A DNA stretch of 64,000 bases from Nitratidesulfovibrio sp. SRB-5 (GCF_019931275.1 NZ_JAIOTY010000002.1:1204631-1268630), one strand, 5' to 3'; counted from the stretch's first letter, positions 34,976 to 44,059 are shown. Notes: a model not told the origin generated them from the sequence alone. Made by a program: numbers and translations.

Positions 34976-36772
34976 ATGGAGGCGACATGCCTGCGCCGCG
35001 CCCGTGTGCTGCTGTGTGCCGGGGCGATCCTGCTGGCCTGCGCCGTGCTGCCGGGCGGGGGGAACCAGGGGAACTGCGAGGGCAGGGCGCCCGGTGTGCC
35101 CGGTATGCCCGGTGTGTCCGGTGTAATGGACGTTGCCGGTGGCCTCGTGGCCTCCGGGGCCATGGCCGCCACGGGTACTGCTGCCGCCAGTGCCGCAGTT
35201 GACGGCCCCACGGCGCCGGTGGTTCCGGCACCGAAGGTGGCCGCCCCCAAGGCGCCGTCCGTTCCCGGCGTGTCCGTTCCCGGCGTGTCGGGCCCTGCCA
35301 ATGTGGTCGGCCCGGCGGCCCCCAAGGGGGCGGCGGGCAAGTCCGCGTCCGGGGCAGGCCAGGGTCAGGGACGGGTGCAGGGCGGGACACGGAGCCACGG
35401 CGAACCCTCCCTTTCCGACATGATCGGCCAGATGCTCATGGTGGGTTTTCGCGGGGCAGAGGCACAGGCCGTTGCCGCACGCGCGGGTGATGTGATGGGC
35501 CTGGGCGGCCTGATGCAGCCGCTCTTTCCCGCAGCGGCCAGCGCGAAGAAGGCAGGTACTGCCAACGCGACAAAAACAGGCGCGACCGCTGCGGCCACCG
35601 CAACCACCACAGCGGGCACGCCCGGTACATCCGCCACATCCGGAACCTACGGCGTGAACGAGGTGCTGGACGACGTTCGCGCCGGGCGCGTGGGCGGGGT
35701 CATCCTGTTCGACCGCGACGTGACCACCCGCAGCCCGGAACGCAACATCATTTCCCCCAAACAGGTGCGCGCGCTGTCCGCCGCATTGCAGGCCGCCGCC
35801 GGGGCATCCCCCGCCGGGCTGCCGCTGTTCGTGGCCGTGGACCAGGAAGGCGGGCGCGTGCAGCGGCTGAAGCCGGAGCGCGGCTTCACCCAGTATCCTC
35901 CGGCGCGCCAGCTGGGGCAGGGCACAACGGGCGAAACCCGGCTGCGCGCCGTGGCCATGGGCCGCGAACTGGCCGACGTGGGCGTGAACCTGAACTTCGC
36001 GCCGGTGGTGGACGTGGACGTGAACCCGGACAGCCCGGCCATAGGCAGGCTGGGGCGGGCCTACGGGAGCGACCCGCGCGTTGTGGCGGCCCACGCTGCG
36101 GCGTTCATCAACGGCATGGCCCAGGCGGGCGTGGTGTCGTGCCTCAAGCATTTTCCCGGCCACGGCAGCGCCCGGGCCGATTCGCATCTGGGCGTCACCG
36201 ACGTGTCCGCCACCCGCAGGCCCGAGGAACTGTGGCCCTACCGCGCCCTGCTGCGCCCGGCGGGCAACGCCTGGGCCGGCGGCTGGGGCGGCATGGTCAT
36301 GGTGGGCCACCTGTACGACAACCGGCTGGACGCAGCGCACCCGGCCACCCTGTCGCGGGCGACCATCGACGGGCTGCTGCGCCGCGACATGGGGTGGCGG
36401 GGCGTGGTCATCACGGACGACTTGCAGATGGGCGCCATCACCGATCGCTACCCGCTGGAAGAGGTGGTGTTCCGCGCGGTGGACGCAGGGGCGGACATCC
36501 TGCTGTTCGGCAACAACCTGCGCTGGCAGCCGGACCTGACCGCGCGGGTGCATGCAACGCTGACCGGCCTCGTGCAGTCGGGCCGCATTTCCGAAGACCG
36601 CATCCGCCAGTCGTACCAGCGCGTCACCCGGCTGAAGGGGCTGCTGCGCGCGGGCGATGCCACGCTGGGCGGCAGCGGGCTTGGCGTGCCCGAGTTGCCG
36701 GATGTTGAGGGAGTTACCGGGGCAAAGATGCTGGACTCTGATGGCAATGTAGGCGTTATGCAGCAAAATTGA
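34976..36772 (+). CDS. glycoside hydrolase family 3 (NagZ-like) exported protein
   Basis: 598 residues from ATG 34976 (GAGGGG five bases before). A GTG at 34949 overlapping the previous stop is an alternative. The N-terminus is a signal peptide with a lipobox-like ILLAC, so a lipoprotein is likely. About 100 residues of Ala/Pro/Gly/Val-rich linker follow, then a GH3 domain: VAVDQEGGRVQRLK, NFAPVVDVDVNPDSPAIG, the KHFPGHGSARADSHLG active-site loop, and nucleophile Asp in VVITDDLQMGAI. A second Ala/Thr-rich insert splits the domain near residue 200. Typical NagZ enzymes are ~340 residues and cytosolic, so this is an enlarged, exported beta-N-acetylhexosaminidase. Confidence 0.88.
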   Translation: MEATCLRRARVLLCAGAILLACAVLPGGGNQGNCEGRAPGVPGMPGVSGVMDVAGGLVASGAMAATGTAAASAAVDGPTAPVVPAPKVAAPKAPSVPGVSVPGVSGPANVVGPAAPKGAAGKSASGAGQGQGRVQGGTRSHGEPSLSDMIGQMLMVGFRGAEAQAVAARAGDVMGLGGLMQPLFPAAASAKKAGTANATKTGATAAATATTTAGTPGTSATSGTYGVNEVLDDVRAGRVGGVILFDRDVTTRSPERNIISPKQVRALSAALQAAAGASPAGLPLFVAVDQEGGRVQRLKPERGFTQYPPARQLGQGTTGETRLRAVAMGRELADVGVNLNFAPVVDVDVNPDSPAIGRLGRAYGSDPRVVAAHAAAFINGMAQAGVVSCLKHFPGHGSARADSHLGVTDVSATRRPEELWPYRALLRPAGNAWAGGWGGMVMVGHLYDNRLDAAHPATLSRATIDGLLRRDMGWRGVVITDDLQMGAITDRYPLEEVVFRAVDAGADILLFGNNLRWQPDLTARVHATLTGLVQSGRISEDRIRQSYQRVTRLKGLLRAGDATLGGSGLGVPELPDVEGVTGAKMLDSDGNVGVMQQN

Positions 36773-36792
36773 TAACTAGCTGAGCGTGGCCA

Positions 36793-36876
36793 ATTTTACT
36801 CCCCCCACCCTTTGAAAAGTTTGGGAGGATGGGGGTCCGGGGGAAGGAACCTTTTCCAAAAGGTTCCTTCCCCCGG
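36793..36876. repeat. dispersed hairpin element, copy 1
   Basis: Palindrome 36837-36876 (CCGGGGGAAGGAACCTTTT, two Cs, then the complement) with a left flank rich in C and G runs and TTTGAAAAGTTTGGGAGG. The same arrangement occurs in reverse orientation at 62213-62300. It sits between the GH3 gene and trmL and could terminate the former. Confidence 0.8.
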
Positions 36877-36905
36877 TATGGTCTTTTCAACATACAAGGC
36901 GTTAC

Positions 36906-37364
36906 ATGCACATCGTTTTGTACCATCCGGAAATTCCGCCCAACACGGGCAACGTGGCGCGGCTGTGCGCGGCCACGCGCACCCAGCTGCACCTCATCGA
37001 GCCGCTGGGCTTCAGCCTGGATGACCGCTACCTGAAGCGGGCCGGGCTGGACTACTGGCCGCACGTGAACCTTTCCGTGTGGCCGGACTGGCAGGCCTAC
37101 CTTGACGGGCCGGGGCGCGAACGCCGCCTGGTCATGACCAGCGCCCGCGCGGGCGCGGCGGTCCACCGTTTCGACTTCACGGAGCGCGATGCCCTGGTGT
37201 TCGGGCCGGAGACCACCGGCCTGCCCGCAGAGGTGCTGGACGCCACGCCGCATCACGTGCGCATCCCCATCTGGGGCGAGGTGCGCAGCCTTAACCTGTC
37301 CACGGCCACGGGCATCGTGCTGTACCAGGCGCTGGCGCACACCGGGGCGCTGGAAGGCCGCTGA
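36906..37364 (+). CDS. trmL: tRNA (cytidine/uridine-2'-O)-methyltransferase TrmL
   Basis: 152 residues, the standard length of this SPOUT-class enzyme. MHIVLYHPEIPPNTGNVARLCAATR, FGPETTGLP and VRSLNLSTATGIVLYQAL form the SAM-binding knot. It methylates the 2'-O of the wobble base of some leucine tRNAs. The ATG of cbiB overlaps its TGA stop by one base, so the genes are coupled. A dispersed hairpin element lies 30 bp upstream. Confidence 0.94.
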   Translation: MHIVLYHPEIPPNTGNVARLCAATRTQLHLIEPLGFSLDDRYLKRAGLDYWPHVNLSVWPDWQAYLDGPGRERRLVMTSARAGAAVHRFDFTERDALVFGPETTGLPAEVLDATPHHVRIPIWGEVRSLNLSTATGIVLYQALAHTGALEGR

Positions 37365-38488
37365 TGGATTTCCTGTGGGGCGCGTGGGGGGCGTGGGGCC
37401 TGCTGGCCGTGCCGCCGCTGGCCCTGCTGCTGGACCTGTGGCTGGGCGACCCGCGCGGCCTGCCGCACCCGGTGTGCGGGGTGGGCCGCATGCTGCGCCG
37501 GGCGGAGGTCATGGCCCGCCGCCATGCCGATGGCCTGCCGGAAGGGGAACGCCCCGCCGCGCTGCGCCGGGCGGGCGTGCTTGCCGTCATGGTCGTGGCG
37601 GGGGGCGTTGCGCTTGCCGTGTGGGGGCTGGTGCGCCTGCCCGTGCTGGCCCCGTGGCCGGGCGCGCTCGCGGCCGTGTATTTCGCCTGGGCCGGGCTGG
37701 CCTTGGGCAGCCTGCTGCGCGAGGGGCGGTGCACCTTGCACGCCATCGAGCACGGGACGCTGGACGAGGCCCGCGCGGCGGTATCCATGCTGGTCAGCCG
37801 CGACACGGCGCAACTGGACCGCCCGGACCTGCGCCGCGCGCTGGCGGAAACGCTGGCAGAGAATTTCAACGACGGCTTCGTGGCCCCGCTGTTCTGGTTG
37901 CTGCTGGGCGGCCCCGCCGCGCTGTGGGGCTACAAGGCGGTGAGCACCATGGATTCCATGTGGGGTTACCGCACGGACCGATGGCGCGACCTTGGCCGGG
38001 CCTGCGCCCGGCTGGACGATGTGCTGGCGTGGCTGCCCGCGCGGCTGTCCGCGCTGTTCCTGTGGCTGTCGGCCCCGCTGGTCCTGACGGATAAGGGACC
38101 GGGCGGGGCGCGCGGGGGCTGGCAGGGCTTCGGCCCCATGGCCCGCGATGCCCGCAGCATGGAATCGCCCAACGCGGGGTGGCCCATGAGCGCCGCCGCG
38201 TGGCTGCATGGCGCGCCCATGGGCGGGCCTACTCCCTATTTTGGGGTGGTGAAGGACAAGCCGGTGCTGGGGCCGCGCCCGTCGTGGAATGTGGCCGGTT
38301 GCACTGTCGCGGATGCCAGCGGCACCGCCTCCACGTCTGCTCCCGTCCCTGCTCTCGCATCTGGCCCCGCCCCGACGTGGGATGCCGAACGGCTGCAAGG
38401 GCTGCTGCGCCATCTGCGCGTGGCCGGGCTGGCGGCGACGGGCTGCCTGTGGGCCGGGGCGCTGCTGCTGCGCGTGCTGGTGATGTAG
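37364..38488 (+). CDS. cbiB: adenosylcobinamide-phosphate synthase CbiB/CobD
   Basis: 374-residue membrane protein of the cobalamin pathway that attaches the aminopropanol linker. Conserved stretches are LLLDLWLGDPRGLPHPV, VSRDTAQLDRPDLRRALAETLAENFNDGFVAPLFW (broken by other residues) and KAVSTMDSMWGYRTDRW. About four membrane segments. The variable region after the pattern FGPMARDARSMESPNAGWPMSAAA carries a low-complexity insert (about 310-345). It overlaps trmL by one base; no other cobalamin gene is nearby. Confidence 0.93.
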   Translation: MDFLWGAWGAWGLLAVPPLALLLDLWLGDPRGLPHPVCGVGRMLRRAEVMARRHADGLPEGERPAALRRAGVLAVMVVAGGVALAVWGLVRLPVLAPWPGALAAVYFAWAGLALGSLLREGRCTLHAIEHGTLDEARAAVSMLVSRDTAQLDRPDLRRALAETLAENFNDGFVAPLFWLLLGGPAALWGYKAVSTMDSMWGYRTDRWRDLGRACARLDDVLAWLPARLSALFLWLSAPLVLTDKGPGGARGGWQGFGPMARDARSMESPNAGWPMSAAAWLHGAPMGGPTPYFGVVKDKPVLGPRPSWNVAGCTVADASGTASTSAPVPALASGPAPTWDAERLQGLLRHLRVAGLAATGCLWAGALLLRVLVM

Positions 38489-38608
38489 CAGGCAGGACGG
38501 GATAGGGCGGAACTGGGCAGGACTGAACGGAACTGGGCAGGGCCGGGCTTGTCAGCACAGAGTCGGGTCGGGCAGGGCACCGGGCAAAAAGCCATCGGCC
38601 GGAAATGC

Positions 38609-38645
38609 AAAGGGAGGCGCTTCGCAAAGCTCCTCCCTTCCTTTT
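38609..38645. terminator. bidirectional terminator between cbiB and the TraR-like gene
   Basis: Stem AAGGGAGG/CCTCCCTT (38610-38617 with 38632-38639), followed by CCTTTT on the plus strand and TTTGCATTT on the minus strand. It serves the convergent cbiB and zinc finger genes. Confidence 0.75.
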
Positions 38646-38697
38646 GGCATCGGCATCGATACCGGACGTGCTCCGTTCCCCGGCAGGGCAACTGCCG

Positions 38698-38964
38698 TCA
38701 GCGCAGCTGGCTGTCCTTGCTGCCCTTGCGGTTGTACAGCGAGACCGTCTGGCGGTCCCGGTCGGCCTCTTGCTGGCAGGACACGCACAGGCGCACACCG
38801 GGCAGGGCCTTACGCCGGGCTTCCGGAATGGGGTCGCCGCATTCCTCGCAAAAGTCCAGACCCGGTCCCTTGGGCAGGCTGTCGCGTGCCCGCTGCACCT
38901 CGTCGGCGATGGAGTCGCGTATCTGATCGTTGACGGCGTTGTCGCCCGCCCAGCCGGTGGCCAT
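38698..38964 (-). CDS. DksA/TraR-type C4 zinc finger protein
   Basis: 88 residues from MATGWAGDNAVNDQIRD, with GGGGAGA seven bases before the ATG. A C4 zinc finger CEECGDPIPEARRKALPGVRLCVSC forms the centre (CxxC, 17 residues, CxxC), preceded by a helical arm too short for a full DksA coiled coil. Small TraR-like proteins bind the secondary channel of RNA polymerase. A function there is inferred from the family. It lies 153 bp downstream of the CNNM gene, in the same direction. Confidence 0.88.
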   Translation of the reverse strand: MATGWAGDNAVNDQIRDSIADEVQRARDSLPKGPGLDFCEECGDPIPEARRKALPGVRLCVSCQQEADRDRQTVSLYNRKGSKDSQLR

Positions 38965-39117
38965 GGTGTCTCCCCGCGCGGGCGTTTCTCCCGCGCATGG
39001 ACAGTCTGTAATGCCTGCTCCCGCGCTGGCAAGGGCTGGTGGCGCGCGGGAAGTGAAGGAAGCCGCACGGGCCCCCACCCGGCGGCGTGGACCGCCCGCG
39101 CTGCGGGCAACGGGTCG

Positions 39118-40476
39118 CTACGGCGCGTCGTCGCCCACGTCGTCGGCGCGTTCCGGATCGGGGATTACCAGCACGCGGTCGATGCGGCGGCCATCCATGT
39201 CCACGATCTCGAAGCGGTGGCCGCGCCAGCGCAGGGCATCGCCCATGGCGGGCATGCGCCCCAGCCGGTGCAGCATGAACCCGGCCAGGGTTTCGTAGGA
39301 GCCGGGCCGGTCGTCGGGATCCTCCGCAGCGCCCAGCCCCGCCAGCGAGCACATCTCGTCGAAGGGCAGCAACCCGTCCAGCAGCCAGCTGCCGTCCTCG
39401 CGGCGCACCGCCGCCGGGTCTGGGGCGCCGCCTTCGTCGGGCAGTTCGCCCACCACGGCTTCCAGCACGTCGTTGGGGGTGACCACCCCCTGCACCTCGC
39501 CGTATTCGTCCACTACAAGGGCGAAGGGCAGGCCTTCGGAGTGGCGGAACAGGTCCAGCAGGGTCAGGGCGCGGGCCGTTTCGGGGATGTACAGGGGCTG
39601 CCGGATGAAGCCGTCCACGGGAATGTCCGGGGTGACCAGCCGCGCGGCCAGGAAGTCGCGCGCCTTCAGCACCCCTGTGGCGGCGGCGATGTCGCCCCGC
39701 GCCACGGGAAAGCAGGAATGGGACGACTGCGCGATGCGCTGCATGTTCTCCGCGTCGGGCATGTCCAGGTCCAGCCATTCCACCTGCGAGCGGTGGGTCA
39801 TCAGCGACCCCGCCCGCCGGTCTCCCAGCCGGAAGATGCGTTCCAGCATGTCGCGCTCGGCGTGTTCCACCACGCCGGATGCCGCGCCTTCGCCGATGAG
39901 CCCCCGGATGTCCTCTTCCGTCACGGCCCTGTCGCCGCCCTCGGGCAGGCGCAGCAGGCGCGAGGCCGCGCGCGACGAGGCGCTGAGCAGGTGCACCAGC
40001 GGCAGGGCCAGGCGCAGCATTAGCGCCATGACCGGCGCGGTGCGGCGGGCGCAGGCCTCCGGGTTGCCGAAGGCCATGCGCTTGGGCACCAGTTCGCCAA
40101 GAATCAGGGTGAAATAGGTGATGAGCAGGATCACCAGGCCGAAGCCCAGCGGGCCGCTGTAGGGGCGCAGCACGTCCACGCGGGCCAGCGCGGCGGAAAG
40201 GTGCTCGGCCAGCGCGGCGCCGCCGTAGGCACCGGTAAGGATGCCCACCAGGGTGATGCCGATCTGCACTGTGGAGAACAGCCTGTCGGGCTCGCGCAGC
40301 AGGCGCAGGGCCGTGGCCGCGCCCTTGACGCCGCGTTCCGCGTCCTGGCGCAGTCGCACCTTGCGCGAGGCCACCAGCGACATTTCCGCCAGCGAAAAGA
40401 ACCCGTTGATCAGGATGAGCAGGAGAATGACGCCTGCCTCGAAGTAGATGGAGCCGGATGTGCCTGTGTCGTCCAT
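39118..40476 (-). CDS. CNNM/CorC-family (HlyC-like) membrane protein
   Basis: 452 residues. A DUF21 (CNNM) domain with four membrane segments covers about 1-190 (LILINGFFSLAEMSLVASRKVRLRQ, TLILGELVPKRMAFGNPE), then two CBS domains (about 210-330, PVDGFIRQPLYIPE, FALVVDEYGEVQGVVTPNDVLEAVVGE) and a CorC_HlyC domain at the end (about 350-440). The family takes part in Mg2+/Co2+ efflux. The older name hemolysin is misleading. Start at ATG 40476; no strong ribosome site was noted. It may be cotranscribed with the TraR-like gene. Confidence 0.92.
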   Translation of the reverse strand: MDDTGTSGSIYFEAGVILLLILINGFFSLAEMSLVASRKVRLRQDAERGVKGAATALRLLREPDRLFSTVQIGITLVGILTGAYGGAALAEHLSAALARVDVLRPYSGPLGFGLVILLITYFTLILGELVPKRMAFGNPEACARRTAPVMALMLRLALPLVHLLSASSRAASRLLRLPEGGDRAVTEEDIRGLIGEGAASGVVEHAERDMLERIFRLGDRRAGSLMTHRSQVEWLDLDMPDAENMQRIAQSSHSCFPVARGDIAAATGVLKARDFLAARLVTPDIPVDGFIRQPLYIPETARALTLLDLFRHSEGLPFALVVDEYGEVQGVVTPNDVLEAVVGELPDEGGAPDPAAVRREDGSWLLDGLLPFDEMCSLAGLGAAEDPDDRPGSYETLAGFMLHRLGRMPAMGDALRWRGHRFEIVDMDGRRIDRVLVIPDPERADDVGDDAP

Positions 40477-40714
40477 GGGGGTGTGTGGTGTGCGTGGGCG
40501 CGCTGCGCCAGGTGGGCCGGGCGGGCCGGGCGTGTGTGGTGGCCACCGGAAGGGCCTGTGGAGTGGGGGCGCGTGTCATGTCCGGTCTTCGTCATCGGAC
40601 CGCGCACGTGTCATTCCATGATGTTAGGACGCGGATGCCCCGCAGGCAAGGGCACAGGGGGGAAAATCGTGCAAATGCCGCGCAAGGGGGAGGGCGCAGG
40701 GGCGGCGGCGGGGG

Positions 40715-41980
40715 CTACGCAACCTCGCCCGCAGCCTTGCCGCTGGCCCACGCCCAGTGCAGGTTGTAGCCGCCAAGCTGCCCGGTGACGTCCAGCACCT
40801 CTCCGGTGAAGAACAGGCCGGGGCGCAACGCGCTTTCCATGCTGCGCGAGGAAATCTGGTCAACGCGCACGCCGCCAGCCGCCGCTTCCGCCTTGCGCAT
40901 GCCCTCGGTGCCCGTGGGCACGGCGGAGTGGGCGTGCACGGCCTGGTGCAGGTCGGCGCGGGCGGCCCTGGACAGTTCCGCGATCTTGCGTCCGGCCAGA
41001 TCGGGCCCCACCAGCCGTTCCGCCAGCCGGTCGGGCAGCAGGCGACCGAGCAGGGTGCGCACCAGCAGTTTGCCGTGTTCCGGGGCGCGCAGCCGTTCGT
41101 CCAGGCTTTCGCCGGGCAGGAAGTCTATCTCCACCGGCTGGCCGGGCTGCCAGTGGCAGGAGGCCTGCAAGGTCGCCGGGCCGCTGATGCCCCGGTGGGT
41201 GAACAGCAGGGGCAGGGTGAACGCCGCCCCTGCCGTGGTCACGCGGGCGGGCAGGGCAATGCCCGCAAGGCCGTGCAGCGGCCACTGCGGGGCCATGACC
41301 AGTGGCACCAGCACCGGGCGCGGCGGCGCCACCGCGTGGCCGAACTGGCGGGCGAGGCGATGGCCCATGTCCGTGGCCCCTATCTGCGGCCAGGCCGCGC
41401 TGCCCGTGGCCACCACCAGCGATGCGGCGCGCAGCCGGGTGGTCTTGCCGGGGGCGTCAGGCGTGCCGCCGTTCGCGCTTCCGGGCGTGCCGCCTTGCGT
41501 GTCGGCGTTTCCATCGGCGGCAGCGGCCTGCGCCGGGGCGATGGTCACCACGAAGGCGTCACCGTCGTGCTCCACCCCTTCCACGCGCTGGCCCAGCAGA
41601 AAGCGGCAGCCCGATGCGCGGCAACGCTGTTCCAGCAGGTCGGCCACGTCGTCGGCGGAGCGCAGGCAGAACAGTTGCCCGTGTTCGCGTTCTTCCCAGG
41701 CGATGGCGTTTTCGGAAACCAGGCTGACCATGTCCCACGGGGTGAACCGGGCCAGGGCGGACTTGGGGAAGTGGGGGTTGCCGCCCACGTAGTGCCGGGC
41801 GTGCATTTCCAGGTTGGTGAAGTTGCACTTGCCGCCCCCGGCGATGCGCACCTTGCGTCCGGTGGCGCGGGCGTGGTCCACCAGCGTCACGCGGCGGCCC
41901 CGCGCGGCGGCGGTCATGGCGCAGAACAGGCCGGAGGCTCCGGCCCCCAGAATCAGCACGTCGGTATCGGTGCGGGTCAC
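40715..41980 (-). CDS. HI0933/YhiN-family flavoprotein
   Basis: 421 residues. N-terminal FAD site DVLILGAGASGLFCAMTAAARG and the family's GRKVRIAGGGKCNFTN; the closing FTGEVLDVTGQLGGYNLHWAWASG is the HI0933 (BaiN) signature that completes the FAD pocket. Members are NAD(P)/FAD-dependent reductases of mostly unknown substrate. A Gly/Asn-rich insert (about 155-180) is present in the middle domain. It is divergent from the YheT hydrolase gene. Confidence 0.9.
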   Translation of the reverse strand: MTRTDTDVLILGAGASGLFCAMTAAARGRRVTLVDHARATGRKVRIAGGGKCNFTNLEMHARHYVGGNPHFPKSALARFTPWDMVSLVSENAIAWEEREHGQLFCLRSADDVADLLEQRCRASGCRFLLGQRVEGVEHDGDAFVVTIAPAQAAAADGNADTQGGTPGSANGGTPDAPGKTTRLRAASLVVATGSAAWPQIGATDMGHRLARQFGHAVAPPRPVLVPLVMAPQWPLHGLAGIALPARVTTAGAAFTLPLLFTHRGISGPATLQASCHWQPGQPVEIDFLPGESLDERLRAPEHGKLLVRTLLGRLLPDRLAERLVGPDLAGRKIAELSRAARADLHQAVHAHSAVPTGTEGMRKAEAAAGGVRVDQISSRSMESALRPGLFFTGEVLDVTGQLGGYNLHWAWASGKAAGEVA

Positions 41981-42432
41981 GTGGTGTGGTGTGCCGGGAT
42001 GCGCCCGGCGCCGCCAGAAGGTTGGGAGATGGCGCGGAATGCGCCCGTGGCGGCACTCCTACCCGAGGCCGCGCCGCTTGTCACCCCGCGTGGCAGGGGA
42101 TGATGCGTGTACCCTGTTGCCCCCTCAGTCTGCCAATTCGGCCATTCGGGCAAGTCCGCCCATTCGGGCAAGTCCGCCCATTCGGGCAAGTCCGCCCGGT
42201 CCGGTCCGGCTATCCGCCCTGTCGGCCTGTCGTCAGGATCACCGTATTCGCCCTTCGCACTGGTGCGCAGCCGCCCATCGACAGCCGTGGCCGGGTGCCG
42301 TATGGTCGCGCTCCGCGTCCGTGCGGGTGCCGCCAATTCGACCGCCAGCAGGCTTCACGCGCCCTTTCCGCGCAAAGATTCCCCCTCGAAATTCCCCCGA
42401 AAGCTCCCCCGAAGCTCCAAGGATCGCCGCCC
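41981..42432. other. gene-free divergent spacer
   Basis: About 450 bp between the flavoprotein and the YheT hydrolase. It contains an exact 18-bp triplication at 42143-42196. The YheT frame remains open through it, but only the ATG at 42433 has AAGGAT upstream. No promoter hexamers were recognised. Confidence 0.4.
42143..42196. repeat. 18-bp tandem repeat, three exact units
   Basis: CATTCGGGCAAGTCCGCC is repeated three times without change, with a partial fourth copy on the left. Confidence 0.9.
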
Positions 42433-43425
42433 ATGCCCGTCTCCTTCGCCTCCAGCTACCGCGCGCCGTTCTTCCTGCGCAACGGGCACGCGCAGACCAT
42501 CTTTCCCGTGCTGTTCCGCCCCCGCCCGGAGGTGGAGCAGCGCCGCGAACGGCTGCATCTGCCCGACGACTTCATCGACCTGGACCTGACCTCCGCCGAT
42601 CCCTTTGCCCCGTTCCGGGGCGTGGTCGTCATCTCGCACGGGCTGGAAGGCAATTCGCGCCGCCGCTACGTGCAGGGCATGGCCAGTGCTCTGGCCGCCA
42701 ACGGCTGGGACGTGGTGGCCCGCAACTTCCGGGGCTGCGGTGGCGAAACCAACCGCCAGCCGCACATGTACCACAGCGGCGAGACGAATGACCTGCACGC
42801 CACCGTGCAGTTCTGCCTAGCGCGGGGCTACCGGCGCATCGCGCTGGTGGGCTTCAGCATGGGCGGCAACCAGACCCTGAAGTATCTGGGCGAGAACCCC
42901 GACCGCGTGCCGCCCGAGGTGATGGGCGCGGCGGCCTTTTCCGTGCCGTGCGACCTGGTGGGCGCGGCGGCCGTGCTGGACCGGCCCGCCAACCGCATCT
43001 ACATGGAATACTTCCTGCGCTCGCTGCGGGTGAAGATGCGCGAAAAGGCTGCCCTGTTCCCCGGGCGGTTCGACCTGACCGGGCTGGACGCCATGCGCAC
43101 CTTTGCGGAGTTCGACGAGCGGTTCACCGCGCCGCTGCACGGCTTTGCCTCGGCCATGGACTACTGGACGCGCAGCGGCTGCCTGTCGGTGCTGCACGCC
43201 ATCCGGGTGCCCACCCTGCTGGTCAACGCCTGCGACGACCCCTTCCTTTCGCAGGGCTGCTTCCCCGAGGCAGAGGCGGCGCGCAACCCGGCGCTGCATC
43301 TGGAAATGCCGCGCGACGGCGGCCACGTGGGCTTCGTGACCCTGAACGGCGACAACCGCTACTGGTCCGAGGCGCGGGCGGCGGACTTTCTGGGGGGGCT
43401 GGGCGCGGAGCCGGTAGGGCATTGA
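42433..43425 (+). CDS. YheT-family alpha/beta hydrolase
   Basis: 330 residues. FASSYRAPFFLRNGHAQTIFPVL is the typical YheT N-terminus. The oxyanion loop is VISHGLEGNS, the nucleophile elbow GFSMGGNQTLKYLG, the acid in NACDDPFLS, and the histidine in DGGHVGFV, so the catalytic triad is complete. The family contains esterases of unknown physiological substrate. It is well separated from other plus-strand genes and followed by a 17-bp hairpin at 43484-43521. Confidence 0.92.
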   Translation: MPVSFASSYRAPFFLRNGHAQTIFPVLFRPRPEVEQRRERLHLPDDFIDLDLTSADPFAPFRGVVVISHGLEGNSRRRYVQGMASALAANGWDVVARNFRGCGGETNRQPHMYHSGETNDLHATVQFCLARGYRRIALVGFSMGGNQTLKYLGENPDRVPPEVMGAAAFSVPCDLVGAAAVLDRPANRIYMEYFLRSLRVKMREKAALFPGRFDLTGLDAMRTFAEFDERFTAPLHGFASAMDYWTRSGCLSVLHAIRVPTLLVNACDDPFLSQGCFPEAEAARNPALHLEMPRDGGHVGFVTLNGDNRYWSEARAADFLGGLGAEPVGH

Positions 43426-43483
43426 GCGGAACCGTCGAAACGACGGGCGCTCACCATCCTTTTTCCATTCCGTGAACATGACG

Positions 43484-43521
43484 CGACGACGGGACGATGC
43501 ACGCGCATCGTTCCGTCGTCG
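43484..43521. terminator. hairpin between YheT gene and unknown gene
   Basis: Seventeen-base-pair stem CGACGACGGGACGATGC/GCATCGTTCCGTCGTCG (one G-T wobble) with an ACGC loop. No strong T run; it can serve both convergent genes. Confidence 0.65.
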
Positions 43522-43647
43522 TTGCGTTCCGGGCGAAAGCGGAAGATTCGGCGGGATGGGCGGACGCGGGGCGTCCCGGCGGGGCAGGTCGTCAGTACGC
43601 CAGTCAGCGGGCCAACCGGTGCGCCAACCGGTACGCCAGTCGGCCCA

Positions 43648-44013
43648 CTAGTTGAGCCGCTTGTTGTGCTCGGGCATGACGGCCAGCAGGGTGTCCTTGT
43701 CCAGCGCCTCGGAGCGGGCCAGCAGGCTCTGGCCGCGCAGGGCGGAGGCCCCGATGCGCCGCATCACCGACTGGTAGGCGGGGTGGGCCCGGTCGGGCAG
43801 GTTGTCCAGAAAGCCGTGGCGGTTCATCAGGGTCAGCAGGCTGCGCACCGCTTCGGCCATTTCGGCCATCTCGGCGCACAGGTCGGCGCGCAGATCCATG
43901 TCCAGCGCGGGCTTGGTGCCGTCGGTACGGGTGGCCTCGCCAAGGCGGCGGAGCATGTCCTGGTCTTCGTTGGTCAGGTTTTCAGCGGCCTGGCGCATGA
44001 TGTTTTCTTTCAT
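43648..44013 (-). CDS. hypothetical protein, possibly sigma-54 controlled
   Basis: 121 residues from MKENIMRQAAENLTNED, with GGAGG about nine bases before the ATG. A mostly helical, soluble protein with no motif that I recognise: an acidic first half (LRADLCAEMAEMAEAVRSLL) and a polar C-terminus ending NKRLN. The region from about 60 to 100 (LMNRHGFLDNLPDRAHPAYQSVMRRIG) looks folded. A sigma-54-like promoter places the mRNA start only about 20 nt before the ATG. It stands alone between convergent YheT and the ccmI-like gene. Confidence 0.7.
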   Translation of the reverse strand: MKENIMRQAAENLTNEDQDMLRRLGEATRTDGTKPALDMDLRADLCAEMAEMAEAVRSLLTLMNRHGFLDNLPDRAHPAYQSVMRRIGASALRGQSLLARSEALDKDTLLAVMPEHNKRLN

Positions 44014-44044
44014 GAGTGTGCCTCCTTGGCTTGGAATAGCCGAA

Positions 44045-44059
44045 GCAGGAAGCATGCCA
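44045..44059 (-). promoter_or_regulatory. possible sigma-54 promoter of the 121-residue protein
   Basis: On the minus strand TGGCATG, four bases, CTGCT. GG (44058-44057) and GC (44046-44045) are 12 bp apart. Two consensus positions differ (T for C in GGCAC, C for T in TTGC). The -24 element lies inside an 8-bp-arm dyad ATGCCATG-N7-CATGGCAT (44054-44076). Confidence 0.5.

Noticed and set aside
32358-35390. 1010-codon minus-strand frame opposite pdxA and the hydantoinase gene
   Set aside because: No recognisable domain, typical shadow composition.
36837-36876. Simple terminator of the GH3 gene
   Set aside because: A shared, longer flank with the copy at 62213-62300 shows it is a dispersed element, though it may also terminate.
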